Part shown: positions 25,766-34,573 of the stretch, piece by piece | How the letters are laid out: every line of letters starts with the position of its first letter | Numbering within the stretch: the stretch's first letter is position 1 | Source of the DNA: JALYLC01 sp035696365 | GTDB lineage: Bacteria; Actinomycetota; Thermoleophilia; Gaiellales; JALYLC01 | DNA: 64,000 nt | Direction of reading: 5' to 3' | NCBI GenBank assembly: GCA_035696365.1 | Contig: DASRQS010000134.1 | Span: forward strand, 1 to 64,000 | Program-made: the position numbers and the translations under genes | The notes under the pieces: model-generated | What the model was told of the DNA's origin: nothing | The model's database searches: none | Seen by the model: only the letters and a program-made list of their open reading frames with translations

Positions 25766-27241
25766 CTACAGGTCGTCCTGCAGGAAGCGATCGACCAGCA
25801 CCTGCGCATCGGTCTTGTCGGCCAGCTGGTAGGCGAGTGCCGTCATGCGATAGGCGTCCTGCAGGTAGAAGCGCTCGTAGAGCTCCCCGCGCGAGCCCAG
25901 ATCCGAGCCGATCAGGTCCCAGGCCAGCCGGAAGAGCCGGATGCGGTCGCGCGCGCCCGCTCCGCCCGCCTGGTAGTACTGCTCGATCGCTTCTGCCATC
26001 GGCCCCTCGACATCGGCCAGGGAGGGCGTGGCCATGAAGCCCGCCCCGCCGACTAGGCGCGTGAGCTCGAAGGCGCGTGGGATCCACTTGGGCATGAGAC
26101 CGCGCAGCGCTACCAGCGGGCGCTCGTCCGGCGTCCAGGCGAGCTCGCCGGGGCCGGCGCCGTAGGAGCCCTGCTCGGAGGCGATCACGCCGGAGCGCGT
26201 CATCTCGACGTAGCTCCAGATCTCGCCGAGCTTCTCCTGGACGTGGTCGAATCTGTTCACGCCCGTGATCTGCGTGATCGCGTGGGCGAGGCCGAACGTC
26301 AGCTCGAGCTTCGTCCAGGCGCGCACCATCGCCTGGTTGACGATCTGCGCCCGCCAGTTGGTGTGCGAGATGACCTCGTCGTAGCCGATCGTGTCGCCGT
26401 CCATGAAGACGCGCTCGTGGGGCACGACGACGTCGTCGAAGATGACCATGCCGTCCTGCTCGTCGAAGCGCGACGAGAGCGGGTAGTCGAAGGGCGGCCG
26501 CGGCTTTGCGAACGAGTCGCGCAGGACCACCTTGAGACCCGGCGTGTTCATGGGGATCGCGAAGCACAGCGCGTAGGCGGTGTCCTCGGGCCGCAGGGGG
26601 CTGCCCGGGTAGATCGAGATCTCGTCCGCGTACGGCGCCAGCGTCGCGAGCATGCGCGCGCCGCGCACGACGATCCCGTCGGCCGTCTCGCCCACCTTGT
26701 GCAGCGCGATCTCGCCCGCGCCCGCCGACGCGTCGGGCAGTGAGCGGTCGACCTGCGGGTTCATGATCGCGTGGGTCGTCGAGAGGTCGTGCTCGCGCAT
26801 GAGCTCGTAGTAGCGGACGAGATTCTCGGCTCCGCGCTCGTTCCCGCGGCGGGCCCACACGTCTGCGCGCGCGGCGAACAACGCGAATGTCACGTTGAGG
26901 TAGTCGGGCGCGCGGCCCATGACCCCGCCGTGGTACTCCGCCATGCGGCGCAGGCCGATGCGGCGGCGCTGGAGATCCTCGCGCGAGCCGGCTTGCAGGA
27001 ACGAGACGTTGACCGGCAGGCCCGTCGACGGCGATTCGTAGAGGCAGCTCTCGGCGTGCTCGTGGCACCAGTCGAACCAGCCCGCGAGCCCGCGCGCCGC
27101 CCCGCCGAGCAGCGGGTGGCCGGCGACGTCGTCGATCCGCTCGCCGCCCATCCAGACCTCGCGGCCGTCGTTGCGCAGCCCGGCGAGGTACTGCGCGCCC
27201 GTGCGCGCGCCGGTCGGCGCCGCTGTCACGTCAACGGCCAT
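25766..27241 (-). CDS. hpaB: 4-hydroxyphenylacetate 3-hydroxylase family oxygenase (HpaB-like)
   Basis: FADH2-dependent aromatic hydroxylase component of 491 residues that needs a separate flavin reductase; none is visible nearby. Family segments are the flavin-site stretch near residue 155 (HAIMNPQVDRS), the region DDVVVPHERVF near 275 and the helical C-terminal domain with LVGGAGFMATPS near 405. The natural substrate may be any phenol. The start lies 1 base after the stop of the marR gene, so the two form an operon and the regulator probably responds to the aromatic substrate. Confidence 0.88.
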   Translation of the reverse strand: MAVDVTAAPTGARTGAQYLAGLRNDGREVWMGGERIDDVAGHPLLGGAARGLAGWFDWCHEHAESCLYESPSTGLPVNVSFLQAGSREDLQRRRIGLRRMAEYHGGVMGRAPDYLNVTFALFAARADVWARRGNERGAENLVRYYELMREHDLSTTHAIMNPQVDRSLPDASAGAGEIALHKVGETADGIVVRGARMLATLAPYADEISIYPGSPLRPEDTAYALCFAIPMNTPGLKVVLRDSFAKPRPPFDYPLSSRFDEQDGMVIFDDVVVPHERVFMDGDTIGYDEVISHTNWRAQIVNQAMVRAWTKLELTFGLAHAITQITGVNRFDHVQEKLGEIWSYVEMTRSGVIASEQGSYGAGPGELAWTPDERPLVALRGLMPKWIPRAFELTRLVGGAGFMATPSLADVEGPMAEAIEQYYQAGGAGARDRIRLFRLAWDLIGSDLGSRGELYERFYLQDAYRMTALAYQLADKTDAQVLVDRFLQDDL

Positions 27242-27242
27242 C

Positions 27243-27746
27243 TCAGGTCCCCTCTCGAAGCGTTGTCACGAGCGTGCGCAGGAGCGCTGCGAGCTGCGCC
27301 CTCTCCGGCGCCCCGAGGCCCGCACAGGCCAGCGACTCCTCGGCATTGAAGCGCGGAAAGAGCTCCTCGAACGTGCGCTCGCCGGTCGCGGTCAGCGCCA
27401 CCGTGCGCAGGCGGCCGTCGTCGGCATGCACACGGCGCTCCACCAGGCCGCGGCGCTCGAGCGTGTCGGTGACGCCGGAGACGGTCGGGCGCGAGACGCC
27501 CATGCGCGTCGCGAGCTCACGCGTCTCGCCCGGCCCCCACACCCACAGGCAGAAGAGCATCGTGAAGCCCGACCAGGTCAGGCCCTCGGCCTGGAGGGCC
27601 GTGGCCTCGAGCCGCGAGCGCAGCGCGGCCGCGGCGCGGAACACGTCCTGTACCACGAACATGGCCGAGACATCGAGCTCGCTGGCGCCCGTGCGCGCCA
27701 GCACGTCGACCTCTTCGGGCAGCAGTTGCTCCTGGAGGGATACCAT
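27243..27746 (-). CDS. MarR-family transcriptional regulator
   Basis: 167 residues. The winged-helix DNA-binding domain covers about 60-125 (TRELATRMGVSRPTVSGVTD is the helix-turn-helix; DDGRLRTVALT is the wing). The flanking helices form the dimer interface. It sits directly upstream of hpaB and its own start codon lies inside a palindrome, so it is probably an autoregulated repressor of the pair. Confidence 0.92.
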   Translation of the reverse strand: MVSLQEQLLPEEVDVLARTGASELDVSAMFVVQDVFRAAAALRSRLEATALQAEGLTWSGFTMLFCLWVWGPGETRELATRMGVSRPTVSGVTDTLERRGLVERRVHADDGRLRTVALTATGERTFEELFPRFNAEESLACAGLGAPERAQLAALLRTLVTTLREGT

Positions 27747-27757
27747 TAGGTGCCTAA
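27746..27757. promoter_or_regulatory. Likely operator of the marR-hpaB operon
   Basis: TTAGG-TG-CCTAA, perfect 5-base arms. It overlaps the marR start codon and the predicted transcription start, and touches the -10. Confidence 0.55.
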
Positions 27758-27762
27758 CGGTA
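27757..27762 (-). promoter_or_regulatory. Predicted -10 element of marR-hpaB
   Basis: TACCGT on the minus strand, 10 bases before the ATG of marR. The leader would be only about 3-4 bases. Confidence 0.4.
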
Positions 27763-27786
27763 GGCCGCCTGCGCGCTCTTGGCAAG

Positions 27787-27792
27787 TACGCT
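27787..27792 (+). promoter_or_regulatory. Predicted -10 element of the metallophosphoesterase gene
   Basis: TACGCT, 8 bases before the GTG at 27801. This predicts a leaderless or near-leaderless transcript. Confidence 0.45.
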
Positions 27793-27800
27793 GCCGGATC

Positions 27801-28574
27801 GTGCGGGTTGCGGCGCTCTACGACATCCACGGCAACGACGCAGCGCTCGCTGCCGTGCTGGCCGAGATCGAGGGCCTCGGGGTCGACCTGATCGTCGTCG
27901 GCGGAGACGTGGCGGGCGGGCCGTTCCCGTGTGAGACGGTCGACGCCGTGCGCGCGCTCGGCGACCGGGCGCAGACGATCCGCGGCAACGGCGAGCGTGA
28001 GCTCGTCGAGGCGCGCCTGCGCCTCGATGCAGGCACCGCCCGCATCGATCCGGACGACACCTGGTCGTCGCGCACGCACTGGGCCGCCGGCGTCCTCGAC
28101 CAGGCGAGGCTGGAGTGGATGGCCGAGCTTCCCCCGCTCGCATCGGTGGAGGTCGACGGCCTCGGGGAGGTGCTCTTCTGCCACGCCTCCCCGCGCAGCG
28201 ACGAGGAGATCCTCACGCCGCTCTCGCCCGCGTCGCGGATCGCCCCGATGCTCGCGGGGGTGGCGCAGCGCACGGTGGTGCTCGGCCACACCCACGTGCA
28301 ATTCGACCGGCAGGTCTCGCAGACACGCGTCGTCAACGCCGGCAGCGTCGGCATGCCCTACGAGGGCTACGCGGCCGCGTTCTGGGCGCTGCTCGGGCCC
28401 GATGTGGAGCTGCGCCGGACGCGCTACGACGTCACGGTGACAAGCGCCCGCATTCGCGAGAGCGGTATTCCCGACCCGGAGGAGTACGCCGAGGGCCTCG
28501 CGCACCCGCCGGGCGCCGACGAGGCGAACGAGTTCTTCGAGCGCATGGCGACGCGCCCGGACGGGCAGCCCTAA
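27801..28574 (+). CDS. Calcineurin-like metallophosphoesterase (YfcE/MJ0936-like)
   Basis: 257 residues, soluble. The five metal-site motifs are visible: ALYDIHGN near residue 6, VVGGDVAGG near 34, GNGERE near 69, FCHASPR near 129 and the GHTHVQF and NAGSVG pair near 160-180. The substrate, possibly a nucleotide or phosphodiester, is not known. The GTG start is chosen because it begins right at the first strand and matches the -10 spacing. Confidence 0.87.
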   Translation: MRVAALYDIHGNDAALAAVLAEIEGLGVDLIVVGGDVAGGPFPCETVDAVRALGDRAQTIRGNGERELVEARLRLDAGTARIDPDDTWSSRTHWAAGVLDQARLEWMAELPPLASVEVDGLGEVLFCHASPRSDEEILTPLSPASRIAPMLAGVAQRTVVLGHTHVQFDRQVSQTRVVNAGSVGMPYEGYAAAFWALLGPDVELRRTRYDVTVTSARIRESGIPDPEEYAEGLAHPPGADEANEFFERMATRPDGQP

Positions 28575-28589
28575 TCGGTGGTAGCCGGT

Positions 28590-28679
28590 TCAGGCGGTCG
28601 TGGTCAGCTGCGCCCGCAACCCTGCGATGTCCACGATGTTCCAGTACTCGGCGATCACGCCGTCAGTGTCGCGCACGTC
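28590..28679 (-). pseudogene. Remnant of a SnoaL/NTF2-like protein (C-terminal piece only)
   Basis: About 29 codons in one frame ending in TGA at 28590-28592. They contain TDGVIAEYWNIVDIAG, which looks like the last strand and tail of a SnoaL-like polyketide-cyclase-fold protein. Upstream the frame changes and no start is found. It is probably a broken gene. The rest of 28575-28794 holds no gene. Confidence 0.45.
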
Positions 28680-28755
28680 ACCTCGGCCTCGATGCCGTCG
28701 AGCAGGCGGTGAGGCCTTGCCCCGATTTGTGGACACGGGAGGTGCGCACATGCAG

Positions 28756-28778
28756 ATTCCGGGGGGCTGACCCGGAAT
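28756..28778. terminator. Hairpin between convergent transcription units
   Basis: ATTCCGGG (28756-28763) pairs with CCCGGAAT (28771-28778) around a 7-base loop, 17 bases beyond the E2 stop. It is a bidirectional terminator candidate. Confidence 0.45.
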
Positions 28779-28794
28779 GTGCGGCCACGTGCAG

Positions 28795-30264
28795 TCAGAC
28801 GCCGTACTCGGCGGCGTCCCAGGTCTCCAGGTGGCGCTTCACCAGCGCAAGGAACTGCGCGGCGTAGGCGCCGTCCACCAGGCGGTGGTCGTAGCTCAGC
28901 GCCAGCAGCATCATCTGGCGGATCGCGATCGAGTCGGCGCCGAGCTCGTCCGTGACGACGACGGGGCGCTTGACGATCGCGTTGACGCCCATGATCGCGA
29001 CCTGCGGCGGCGGGATGATCGGGGTGCCGAGCAGCGTCCCGAAGCCGCCTGGATTGGTGAGCGAGAACGTGCCGCCGGCCATCTCGTCGGCCGTCAGCTG
29101 TTTCGTGCGGCCGCGCTCTGCGAGATCCGTGAGCGCCCGCGTCAGACCGAGCAGGTTGAGCTCCTCGGCGTGGTGGATGACCGGCACGACCAGGTCCTTG
29201 CCGTCGTTGATCGAGACGGCCACGCCGAGATTGACGTGGCGCTTGACGAGGATGTCGGTGCCCCGCACCTCTGCGTTGACCCACGGCCAGTGCTGGATCG
29301 CCTCGACCGTGGCGCGCATGATGAACGGCAGGAACGAGGCCTTGACGCCGTAACTCGCCGCGAGCTCCTTGTTGACGGCGGCGCGCACCTGCCAGCAGCG
29401 CGTCATGTCGACCTCGAAGAACGTCGAGACGTGCACGGCGGTGTCGACCGACGCGCGCAGGTTGCGCGCGATCACCTTGCGGATGTTCGACATCGGCTCG
29501 AGCGTCTCGTCGCCGGCGGCGGGTGCGCTGGGAGCCGAAGGCGTGGCGCCCGTGGGCGCCTGCACGGTCGGTACAGCCGGTGCAGCAGGGACGGGTGCGG
29601 CAGCAGGGGCGGGCGCGGACGCCGGCGCCTCCGCCGGGGCGCCGCCGCCCAGGACCACCTCGACGTCGCGCTTGGTCACGCGCCCGCCCCGGCCGCTCCC
29701 GGGGATCTGCGCGATGTCGAGGCCGTGCTCGGCCACCATGCGCGCGACTACGGGCGACATGAAGGAATGCAGGTCGCGGCTCTCGCCGTTGCCGTCCGAC
29801 ACGGGCGCCGCGGCCGCTGCGGGAGCGCCGACGACGGGCATCGCCTGGAAGTGCGGTGCGTCCGCGGAGGGCGGCGGGGCGACGTCGGGCGACTCGGCAG
29901 CGGACGCGGCCGGTGAGGCCGTGTCCCCGGTCGGTGCAAGCGGCGCTGCGGGGGCCTCTGCGGCAGGGGCCGCGGGGGCTTCGGAGGGCGCGGAAGCCGC
30001 CGGAGCCGGGCCGCCACCGGTGTCGATCACGGCGATGCGCGTGCCCACGTCCACCGTCTCCCCCTCGGCGACGAGCAACTCGCGAACGGTGCCGGACGCG
30101 GGCGCCGGGACCTCGGTGTCGACCTTGTCGGTCGAGATCTCGACGATGGTCTCATCGGCCTTCACGGGCTCGCCGACCTGCTTGCGCCAGGTGACGACCG
30201 TGCCCTCGGACACGCTGACTCCCATCTGCGGCATGACGACATCGACGAGCGTTCCGGTACTCAC
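28795..30264 (-). CDS. 2-oxoacid dehydrogenase complex E2 (dihydrolipoamide acyltransferase)
   Basis: 489 residues. One lipoyl domain covers about 3-80, with the lipoylated K47 in the motif STDKVDTE. An Ala/Pro linker leads to an E1/E3-binding domain at about 165-205, then a second linker, then the catalytic domain at about 255-489 with H460 and D464 in SYDHRLVDG. Single-lipoyl architecture suits a branched-chain oxoacid or pyruvate complex. The GTG start at 30264 has GGGAG about 7 bases upstream. It is the third gene of the E1alpha-E1beta-E2 operon; E3 is not in the window. Confidence 0.93.
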   Translation of the reverse strand: MSTGTLVDVVMPQMGVSVSEGTVVTWRKQVGEPVKADETIVEISTDKVDTEVPAPASGTVRELLVAEGETVDVGTRIAVIDTGGGPAPAASAPSEAPAAPAAEAPAAPLAPTGDTASPAASAAESPDVAPPPSADAPHFQAMPVVGAPAAAAAPVSDGNGESRDLHSFMSPVVARMVAEHGLDIAQIPGSGRGGRVTKRDVEVVLGGGAPAEAPASAPAPAAAPVPAAPAVPTVQAPTGATPSAPSAPAAGDETLEPMSNIRKVIARNLRASVDTAVHVSTFFEVDMTRCWQVRAAVNKELAASYGVKASFLPFIMRATVEAIQHWPWVNAEVRGTDILVKRHVNLGVAVSINDGKDLVVPVIHHAEELNLLGLTRALTDLAERGRTKQLTADEMAGGTFSLTNPGGFGTLLGTPIIPPPQVAIMGVNAIVKRPVVVTDELGADSIAIRQMMLLALSYDHRLVDGAYAAQFLALVKRHLETWDAAEYGV

Positions 30265-30280
30265 GGGTATCTCCCAGCGA

Positions 30281-31258
30281 TCAGTAGGCGTACAGCTTGT
30301 GGACGGCGGCCAGGACGTCGTCGACCTGGGGGATGAAGCGCGTCTCCAGCGGGGGGGAGAACGGCACCGGCGTGTCGGGTGCGGCGAGCCGCGCCACGGG
30401 GGCGTCGAGGTTCTCGAAGACCTCCTCGCCGATCGTCGCCGCGATCTCGGCGCCGAAGCCCGCGGTGCGCGTGTCCTCGTGCAGGACGAGGGCCTTGCCG
30501 GTGCGGGCGACCGACGCCAGCACCGCATCGCGATCCCACGGCATGATGGTGCGCAGGTCGATGACCTCCGTCGAGATCCCGTGCTCCTCGGCAGCCTGCT
30601 CGGCCGCCGCGGTGGCGGTATGCACCATGGCGCCCCAGGTCACGACCGTGAGGTCGTCGCCCTCGCGCGCGATGCGGGCGACGCCGAAGGGCACGGTGTA
30701 CTCCTCCTCCGGCACCTCGTCCTTGATGCGCCGGTAGAGGTGCTTGTGCTCGAAGTAGAGGACTGGATTCTCGTCGCGGATCGACTGGATCAGGAGACCC
30801 TTGGCGTCCGCCGGCGTGGAGGGGCAGACGATCTTGAGCCCGGGGATGTGCGCGAACGACGACTCGGGGTTCTGCGAATGGAAGGGGCCGCCCGAGAAGC
30901 CGCCGCCCGAGGGGCAGCGCACGACGATCGGCACCGCCACGCCCGTGCGCCAGTGCTGCTTGGCGGCGATCGTGACGAGCTGATCCCAGCAGCAGGAGAT
31001 GAAGTCCGCGAACTGCATCTCGGCCACGGGCCTGAGCCCCATCATGGCCGCGCCGGTGCAGGCTCCGACGATTGCGGTCTCGGCCAGCGGCGCGTCGATC
31101 ACGCGCCACTCCCCGAATTCCTCCTGGAAGCCCTTCGTGACCTTGAACGCGCCGCCGTAGACACCGACGTCCTCGCCGATCACGAGCACGCGGTCATCCC
31201 GGCGCATCTCCTCGCGCAGGCCGTCGGAGATGGCCTCGAGGTACGTTCTCACAGCCAC
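30281..31258 (-). CDS. 2-oxoacid dehydrogenase E1 component, beta subunit
   Basis: 325 residues. This transketolase-like pyrimidine-binding subunit pairs with E1alpha to decarboxylate a 2-oxoacid with thiamine diphosphate. Signatures: GEDVGVYGGAFKVTKG near residue 28, DAPLAETAIVG near 55, and the segment HSQNPESSFAHIPGLK near 128. The start is GTG 31258 or GTG 31252; GAGG lies shortly upstream. A TACGAT hexamer at 31277-31282 could be an internal promoter in the 61-base gap. Confidence 0.94.
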   Translation of the reverse strand: MAVRTYLEAISDGLREEMRRDDRVLVIGEDVGVYGGAFKVTKGFQEEFGEWRVIDAPLAETAIVGACTGAAMMGLRPVAEMQFADFISCCWDQLVTIAAKQHWRTGVAVPIVVRCPSGGGFSGGPFHSQNPESSFAHIPGLKIVCPSTPADAKGLLIQSIRDENPVLYFEHKHLYRRIKDEVPEEEYTVPFGVARIAREGDDLTVVTWGAMVHTATAAAEQAAEEHGISTEVIDLRTIMPWDRDAVLASVARTGKALVLHEDTRTAGFGAEIAATIGEEVFENLDAPVARLAAPDTPVPFSPPLETRFIPQVDDVLAAVHKLYAY

Positions 31259-31319
31259 GGGAGCCTCACTGTCGTCATCGTAGTCCGGACCGCCGGTGCG
31301 CGCGGCCGAGCGCGGCCGC

Positions 31320-32330
31320 TCAGACGTAGACGCCGTCGCCGAGCGTCGCGGGATCCGGCCATTCGCTGGCCAGGGCGAGCTCGACCGCGACGTCCACCTC
31401 GCGCGCCACCTCGCTGCGCAGGGCCTCGTCGGCCGCCTCGTCGAAGTCGCCGCCGAGCGCCAGCAGGCGAGCCCGCGTCAGCGCGATCGGATCGCGCTCG
31501 CGCCAGGCGGCAAGCACCTCGGGCGGCACGTAGAACGCGTCGTCGTGCACGGCGTGCCCTTCCATGCGCAGCGTGACGAGCTCGATCAGCGTCGGCCCAC
31601 CGCCACTGCGGGCTCGCTCGATGGCGGTCTGCGCCGCGCGGTAGGCCGCCACGACGTCGGTGCCGTCGACGACGACGCCCGGAAAGCCGTAGGCGGCTGC
31701 ACGCTCGGCGAGGTGCGTGACGCCGTATTCGAGATGCGCAGGCGTGGAGTATGCGAAGCCGTTGTTGTCGAGCACGAACACCACGGGCAGCCGGCGCACG
31801 CCGGCCAGGTTCATGGCCTCGTGCGCGTCGCCGCGGGCGGAGCCGCCGTCGCCCAGCCAGCCGAGCGCGACGCGCGGCTCGTTGCGCACGCGGAACGCGA
31901 GCGCACAGCCGACTGCGACGGGGAGCATGGCGGGCAGGTGGGAGACCATCGTCAGCGTGCCGAGCCCGATGTCCCCGAGGTGGACGTTGCCATCGCGGCC
32001 GCGCGTCGGGCCGCCGCTGCGGCCGAGGTACTGGGCCATGATCCGCCAGGGGGCCATGCCGCGCACGACGTGCACGCCGAGGTCGCGCTGCGTCGGGCAG
32101 CCGACGTCCTGGGCCGCCATCGCCCACGCCACGCCGACTGCGGCCGCCTCGTTGCCGCGGCCCGTGTAGAACGAGCCCGGGATCCGGCCCTGCCGGTAGA
32201 GCGAGTGGCCGCGCTCCTCGATCGAGCGGGTCAGGAGCATCGCCCGGTACATCCCGCGCAACACCGATTCGTCGAGGCCGTCCGCGCTGATCGGGACATC
32301 GCCGAGCGAGCGCTTGCTCACGACTGCCAT
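31320..32330 (-). CDS. 2-oxoacid dehydrogenase E1 component, alpha subunit
   Basis: 336 residues. The thiamine-diphosphate motif runs from GDG at residues 160-162 to NN at 189-190. The region HAVHDDAFYV near 265 matches the phosphorylation-loop region of this family. Substrate range (branched-chain or pyruvate) cannot be fixed from sequence. The ATG at 32330 has TAGGTT 6 bases upstream. It is the first gene of the operon. Confidence 0.93.
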   Translation of the reverse strand: MAVVSKRSLGDVPISADGLDESVLRGMYRAMLLTRSIEERGHSLYRQGRIPGSFYTGRGNEAAAVGVAWAMAAQDVGCPTQRDLGVHVVRGMAPWRIMAQYLGRSGGPTRGRDGNVHLGDIGLGTLTMVSHLPAMLPVAVGCALAFRVRNEPRVALGWLGDGGSARGDAHEAMNLAGVRRLPVVFVLDNNGFAYSTPAHLEYGVTHLAERAAAYGFPGVVVDGTDVVAAYRAAQTAIERARSGGGPTLIELVTLRMEGHAVHDDAFYVPPEVLAAWRERDPIALTRARLLALGGDFDEAADEALRSEVAREVDVAVELALASEWPDPATLGDGVYV

Positions 32331-32336
32331 GACCAC

Positions 32337-32342
32337 AACCTA
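32337..32342 (-). promoter_or_regulatory. Predicted -10 element of the 2-oxoacid dehydrogenase operon
   Basis: TAGGTT on the minus strand, 6 bases before the ATG of E1alpha. TTGCAT, 16 bases further upstream (32359-32364), could be the -35. Confidence 0.5.
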
Positions 32343-32415
32343 TCGCTGTTATTCACGCTATGCAATGCCCCTGCGGTAGCCTGGCGAAACGCCTCCCTTG
32401 CCGGCCTCGCGCGCG

Positions 32416-32421
32416 TATGCT
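32416..32421 (+). promoter_or_regulatory. Predicted -10 element of the zinc-ribbon gene
   Basis: TATGCT, 6 bases before the ATG at 32428. This predicts a leaderless transcript. Confidence 0.55.
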
Positions 32422-32427
32422 GCGGCC

Positions 32428-32748
32428 ATGTTGCCGCGTGACGAGCTCGGGAACCGCGCCGCCTTCTGCGCCGGGTGCGGCTGGGGACGGCGCTTTCTCG
32501 CCGGTGTCCCGGTCGAGCTCCCGGAGCAGTGCCCCGACTGCGGTCAGGCCGTGATCGCGGCCTGCCCCGCCTGTGGCGAGGGCATCACGTCGCTCATGCA
32601 GATCACCTGCTCGGGCTGCGGCGAGGCGCTGCGCGAGGCCGAGTTCTTCGGCCGCCCGATCCGCCGCAAGCCGGAGCGCCACGCCGCGCCCGAGACCGCC
32701 CCGCAGTGCGCCGGCGAGGCGGCCGCCGCCTTCTCCGCGTCGGAGTAG
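32428..32748 (+). CDS. Small zinc-ribbon protein
   Basis: 106 residues with four CxxC pairs (CAGC, CPDC, CPAC, CSGC) in the first 72 residues. This suggests two zinc ribbons, followed by a polar Ala/Glu-rich tail. There is no other recognisable domain. It may bind nucleic acid or a partner protein, but this is not shown. It is divergent from the dehydrogenase operon, and its end lies 11 bases from the end of the ASCH gene. Confidence 0.72.
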   Translation: MLPRDELGNRAAFCAGCGWGRRFLAGVPVELPEQCPDCGQAVIAACPACGEGITSLMQITCSGCGEALREAEFFGRPIRRKPERHAAPETAPQCAGEAAAAFSASE

Positions 32749-32759
32749 CCTCTTCACTC

Positions 32760-33116
32760 CTACAGCGCCGACGAGCGGATCTCGGAGAAGTGGATCACGG
32801 TCACCGTGTCCTCATCCGAGACGTCGCGGTTGTAGAGCTGGCCGAGGAAGACGACGAACTCGTCGAGCGTGCGCAGCTCGGGGTTGTCGTGCTGCAGCTC
32901 GCGGGGCGACACGTCGCCCAGACGCTTGACCTCGACCTTGTCGACGACCGCGTCGAACACGTGCGTGCGCGGGCCGAAGCGCTGTCCGCAGAGCACCTTC
33001 AGGCACAGTCCCTTGCGGTACTTGGCGCTCTTGTCGCCGAGACGGATGGTGACGGTCTTGCGCCTGCTGCGCAGCTGGTCTGCGACCAGCGGGTTGTAGA
33101 AGTTGAGCGCCTCCAC
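32760..33116 (-). CDS. ASCH/PUA-like domain protein
   Basis: 118 residues. The N-terminal half with RSRRKTVTIRLGDKSAKYRKG near residue 16 has the basic, Lys/Arg-rich core typical of ASCH domains, which bind RNA or modified nucleotides. FFLGQLYNRDVSDEDTV-like spacing is seen near the end. The GTG start at 33116 has TACACT 7 bases upstream. Function beyond RNA or nucleotide binding is unknown. Confidence 0.72.
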   Translation of the reverse strand: MEALNFYNPLVADQLRSRRKTVTIRLGDKSAKYRKGLCLKVLCGQRFGPRTHVFDAVVDKVEVKRLGDVSPRELQHDNPELRTLDEFVVFLGQLYNRDVSDEDTVTVIHFSEIRSSAL

Positions 33117-33123
33117 CGCGCCG

Positions 33124-33129
33124 AGTGTA
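33124..33129 (-). promoter_or_regulatory. Predicted -10 element of the ASCH gene
   Basis: TACACT on the minus strand, 7 bases before the GTG at 33116. This predicts a leaderless transcript. Confidence 0.5.
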
Positions 33130-33192
33130 CCGGCGCGGCGGGCGGCCGGTGGTGCGGCGCCGCCCGGGCGCGCGTCCGCGAAGCTGCCGGGC

Positions 33193-34569
33193 GTGGAAGC
33201 CTCCTCTCCGAGCGCGCGCGCACACGAGGTGCCACGGGCGCGCGAGGTGATCGCGCTTGCGCTCCCGGCCCTGGGAGCGCTTGCGGCCGAGCCGCTCTAC
33301 GTGCTCGGCGACACGGCCATCGTGGGGCACCTCGGCCGCGTTCCGCTGGCGGGGCTGGCGATCGCCGGCACGCTGCTCTCGGAGGCCGTCGGGCTGTGCA
33401 CGTTCCTGGAGTACGGCACCACGGCCAAGGCCGCCCGCCTGTACGGCGCGGGCCAGCAGCAGGAGGCCCTCGACGTCGGCGTGCAGGCGACGTGGCTCGC
33501 GCTCGCGCTCGGCTCCGTCTGCGCGCTCGCTCTGGAGCTGGCAGCCGGCCCCGCGCTGCGGCTGATCGCCGGCTCCCATGACAGCGCCTCTCTGCACGAG
33601 GCGCTGACGTGGTTCCGCATCGCCGCGCTCGGGGCGCCGTTCATGCTCGTGATCGCCGCGGCGCAGGGCTGGCTGCGCGCCTTCCAGGACACGCGCACGG
33701 GCTTTCTCGTGCTCGTCGCCTCGAACCTGGCGAGCGTCGCGCTGTCGCTCACGCTGATCCGCGGCTTCGGGCTCGGCATCGAGGGCTCGGCCATCGCCAA
33801 CGTCGTCTCGCAGGTGGCCGCCGCGGCCGTCTTCGGGATCCTGCTCGTGCGGCGTGCGCACTCGCTCGCGCCGTCCTGGCAGCGCATGCTCCCGCAGTTG
33901 CGCGCCGCGCGCGATCTCGGCCTGCGCTCGCTCGCGTTCACCACCGCCTTCCTGCTTGCGGCGGCCGTCGCGGCGCGCATGGGCGATGCGCAGGTGGCTG
34001 CGCACACGATCGGCTTCCAGCTCTGGATCTTCGTCGCGCTCGCGCTCGATTCCGTCGCGATCGCTGCCCAGGCACTGATCGGCCGCCTCCTGGGCGCCGG
34101 CGCCGTGGATGCCGCGGCCACGCTGGCGCGGCGTCTGCTGGTGGCAGGGCTGGTCTTCGGCGTGGCCGTGGGCGCGCTCTTCGCCGCCGGCCACCAGGTG
34201 GTGCCGGAGCTGTTCACCTCGGATGCCGAGGTGCTACGGCAGGCCGGCGTGCTGTGGCCGTGGCTCGTCGGGATGATGCCCGTGGCCGGCGTCCTGTTCG
34301 CGCTCGACGGCGTCTTCTTCGGTGCCGGCGACCTCGCGTTCATGCGCCGCATGACGCTCATCGCCTCCGTGGGCGCGTTCCTGCCCATCCTGATCGCGGC
34401 CCACGTCCTCGACCTCGGCCTCGGCGGCGTCTGGGCCGGGATCGCCGCCTTCATCGCGCTGCGCATGCTGCTCGGCGCACTCCGCTGGCGCTCCCGTCGC
34501 TGGCTCGTGGCCGGCACGCTGATGGTCGACGAGCAACCGACGGAGGCGGGTTCCACACGTTTCGAGTGA
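33193..34569 (+). CDS. MATE-family efflux transporter
   Basis: 458 residues, about twelve membrane helices arranged as two similar halves. The first half contains AEPLYVLGDTAIVGHLG near residue 34, the typical DinF/NorM helix-1 motif. The second half repeats the pattern (ARMGDAQVAAHTIGFQLW near 265). It probably exports organic cations or similar compounds using an ion gradient. The GTG start at 33193 is tentative. The gene ends only 4 bases before the first CIRCE element of groES. Confidence 0.9.
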   Translation: MEASSPSARAHEVPRAREVIALALPALGALAAEPLYVLGDTAIVGHLGRVPLAGLAIAGTLLSEAVGLCTFLEYGTTAKAARLYGAGQQQEALDVGVQATWLALALGSVCALALELAAGPALRLIAGSHDSASLHEALTWFRIAALGAPFMLVIAAAQGWLRAFQDTRTGFLVLVASNLASVALSLTLIRGFGLGIEGSAIANVVSQVAAAAVFGILLVRRAHSLAPSWQRMLPQLRAARDLGLRSLAFTTAFLLAAAVAARMGDAQVAAHTIGFQLWIFVALALDSVAIAAQALIGRLLGAGAVDAAATLARRLLVAGLVFGVAVGALFAAGHQVVPELFTSDAEVLRQAGVLWPWLVGMMPVAGVLFALDGVFFGAGDLAFMRRMTLIASVGAFLPILIAAHVLDLGLGGVWAGIAAFIALRMLLGALRWRSRRWLVAGTLMVDEQPTEAGSTRFE

Positions 34570-34573
34570 TTTT

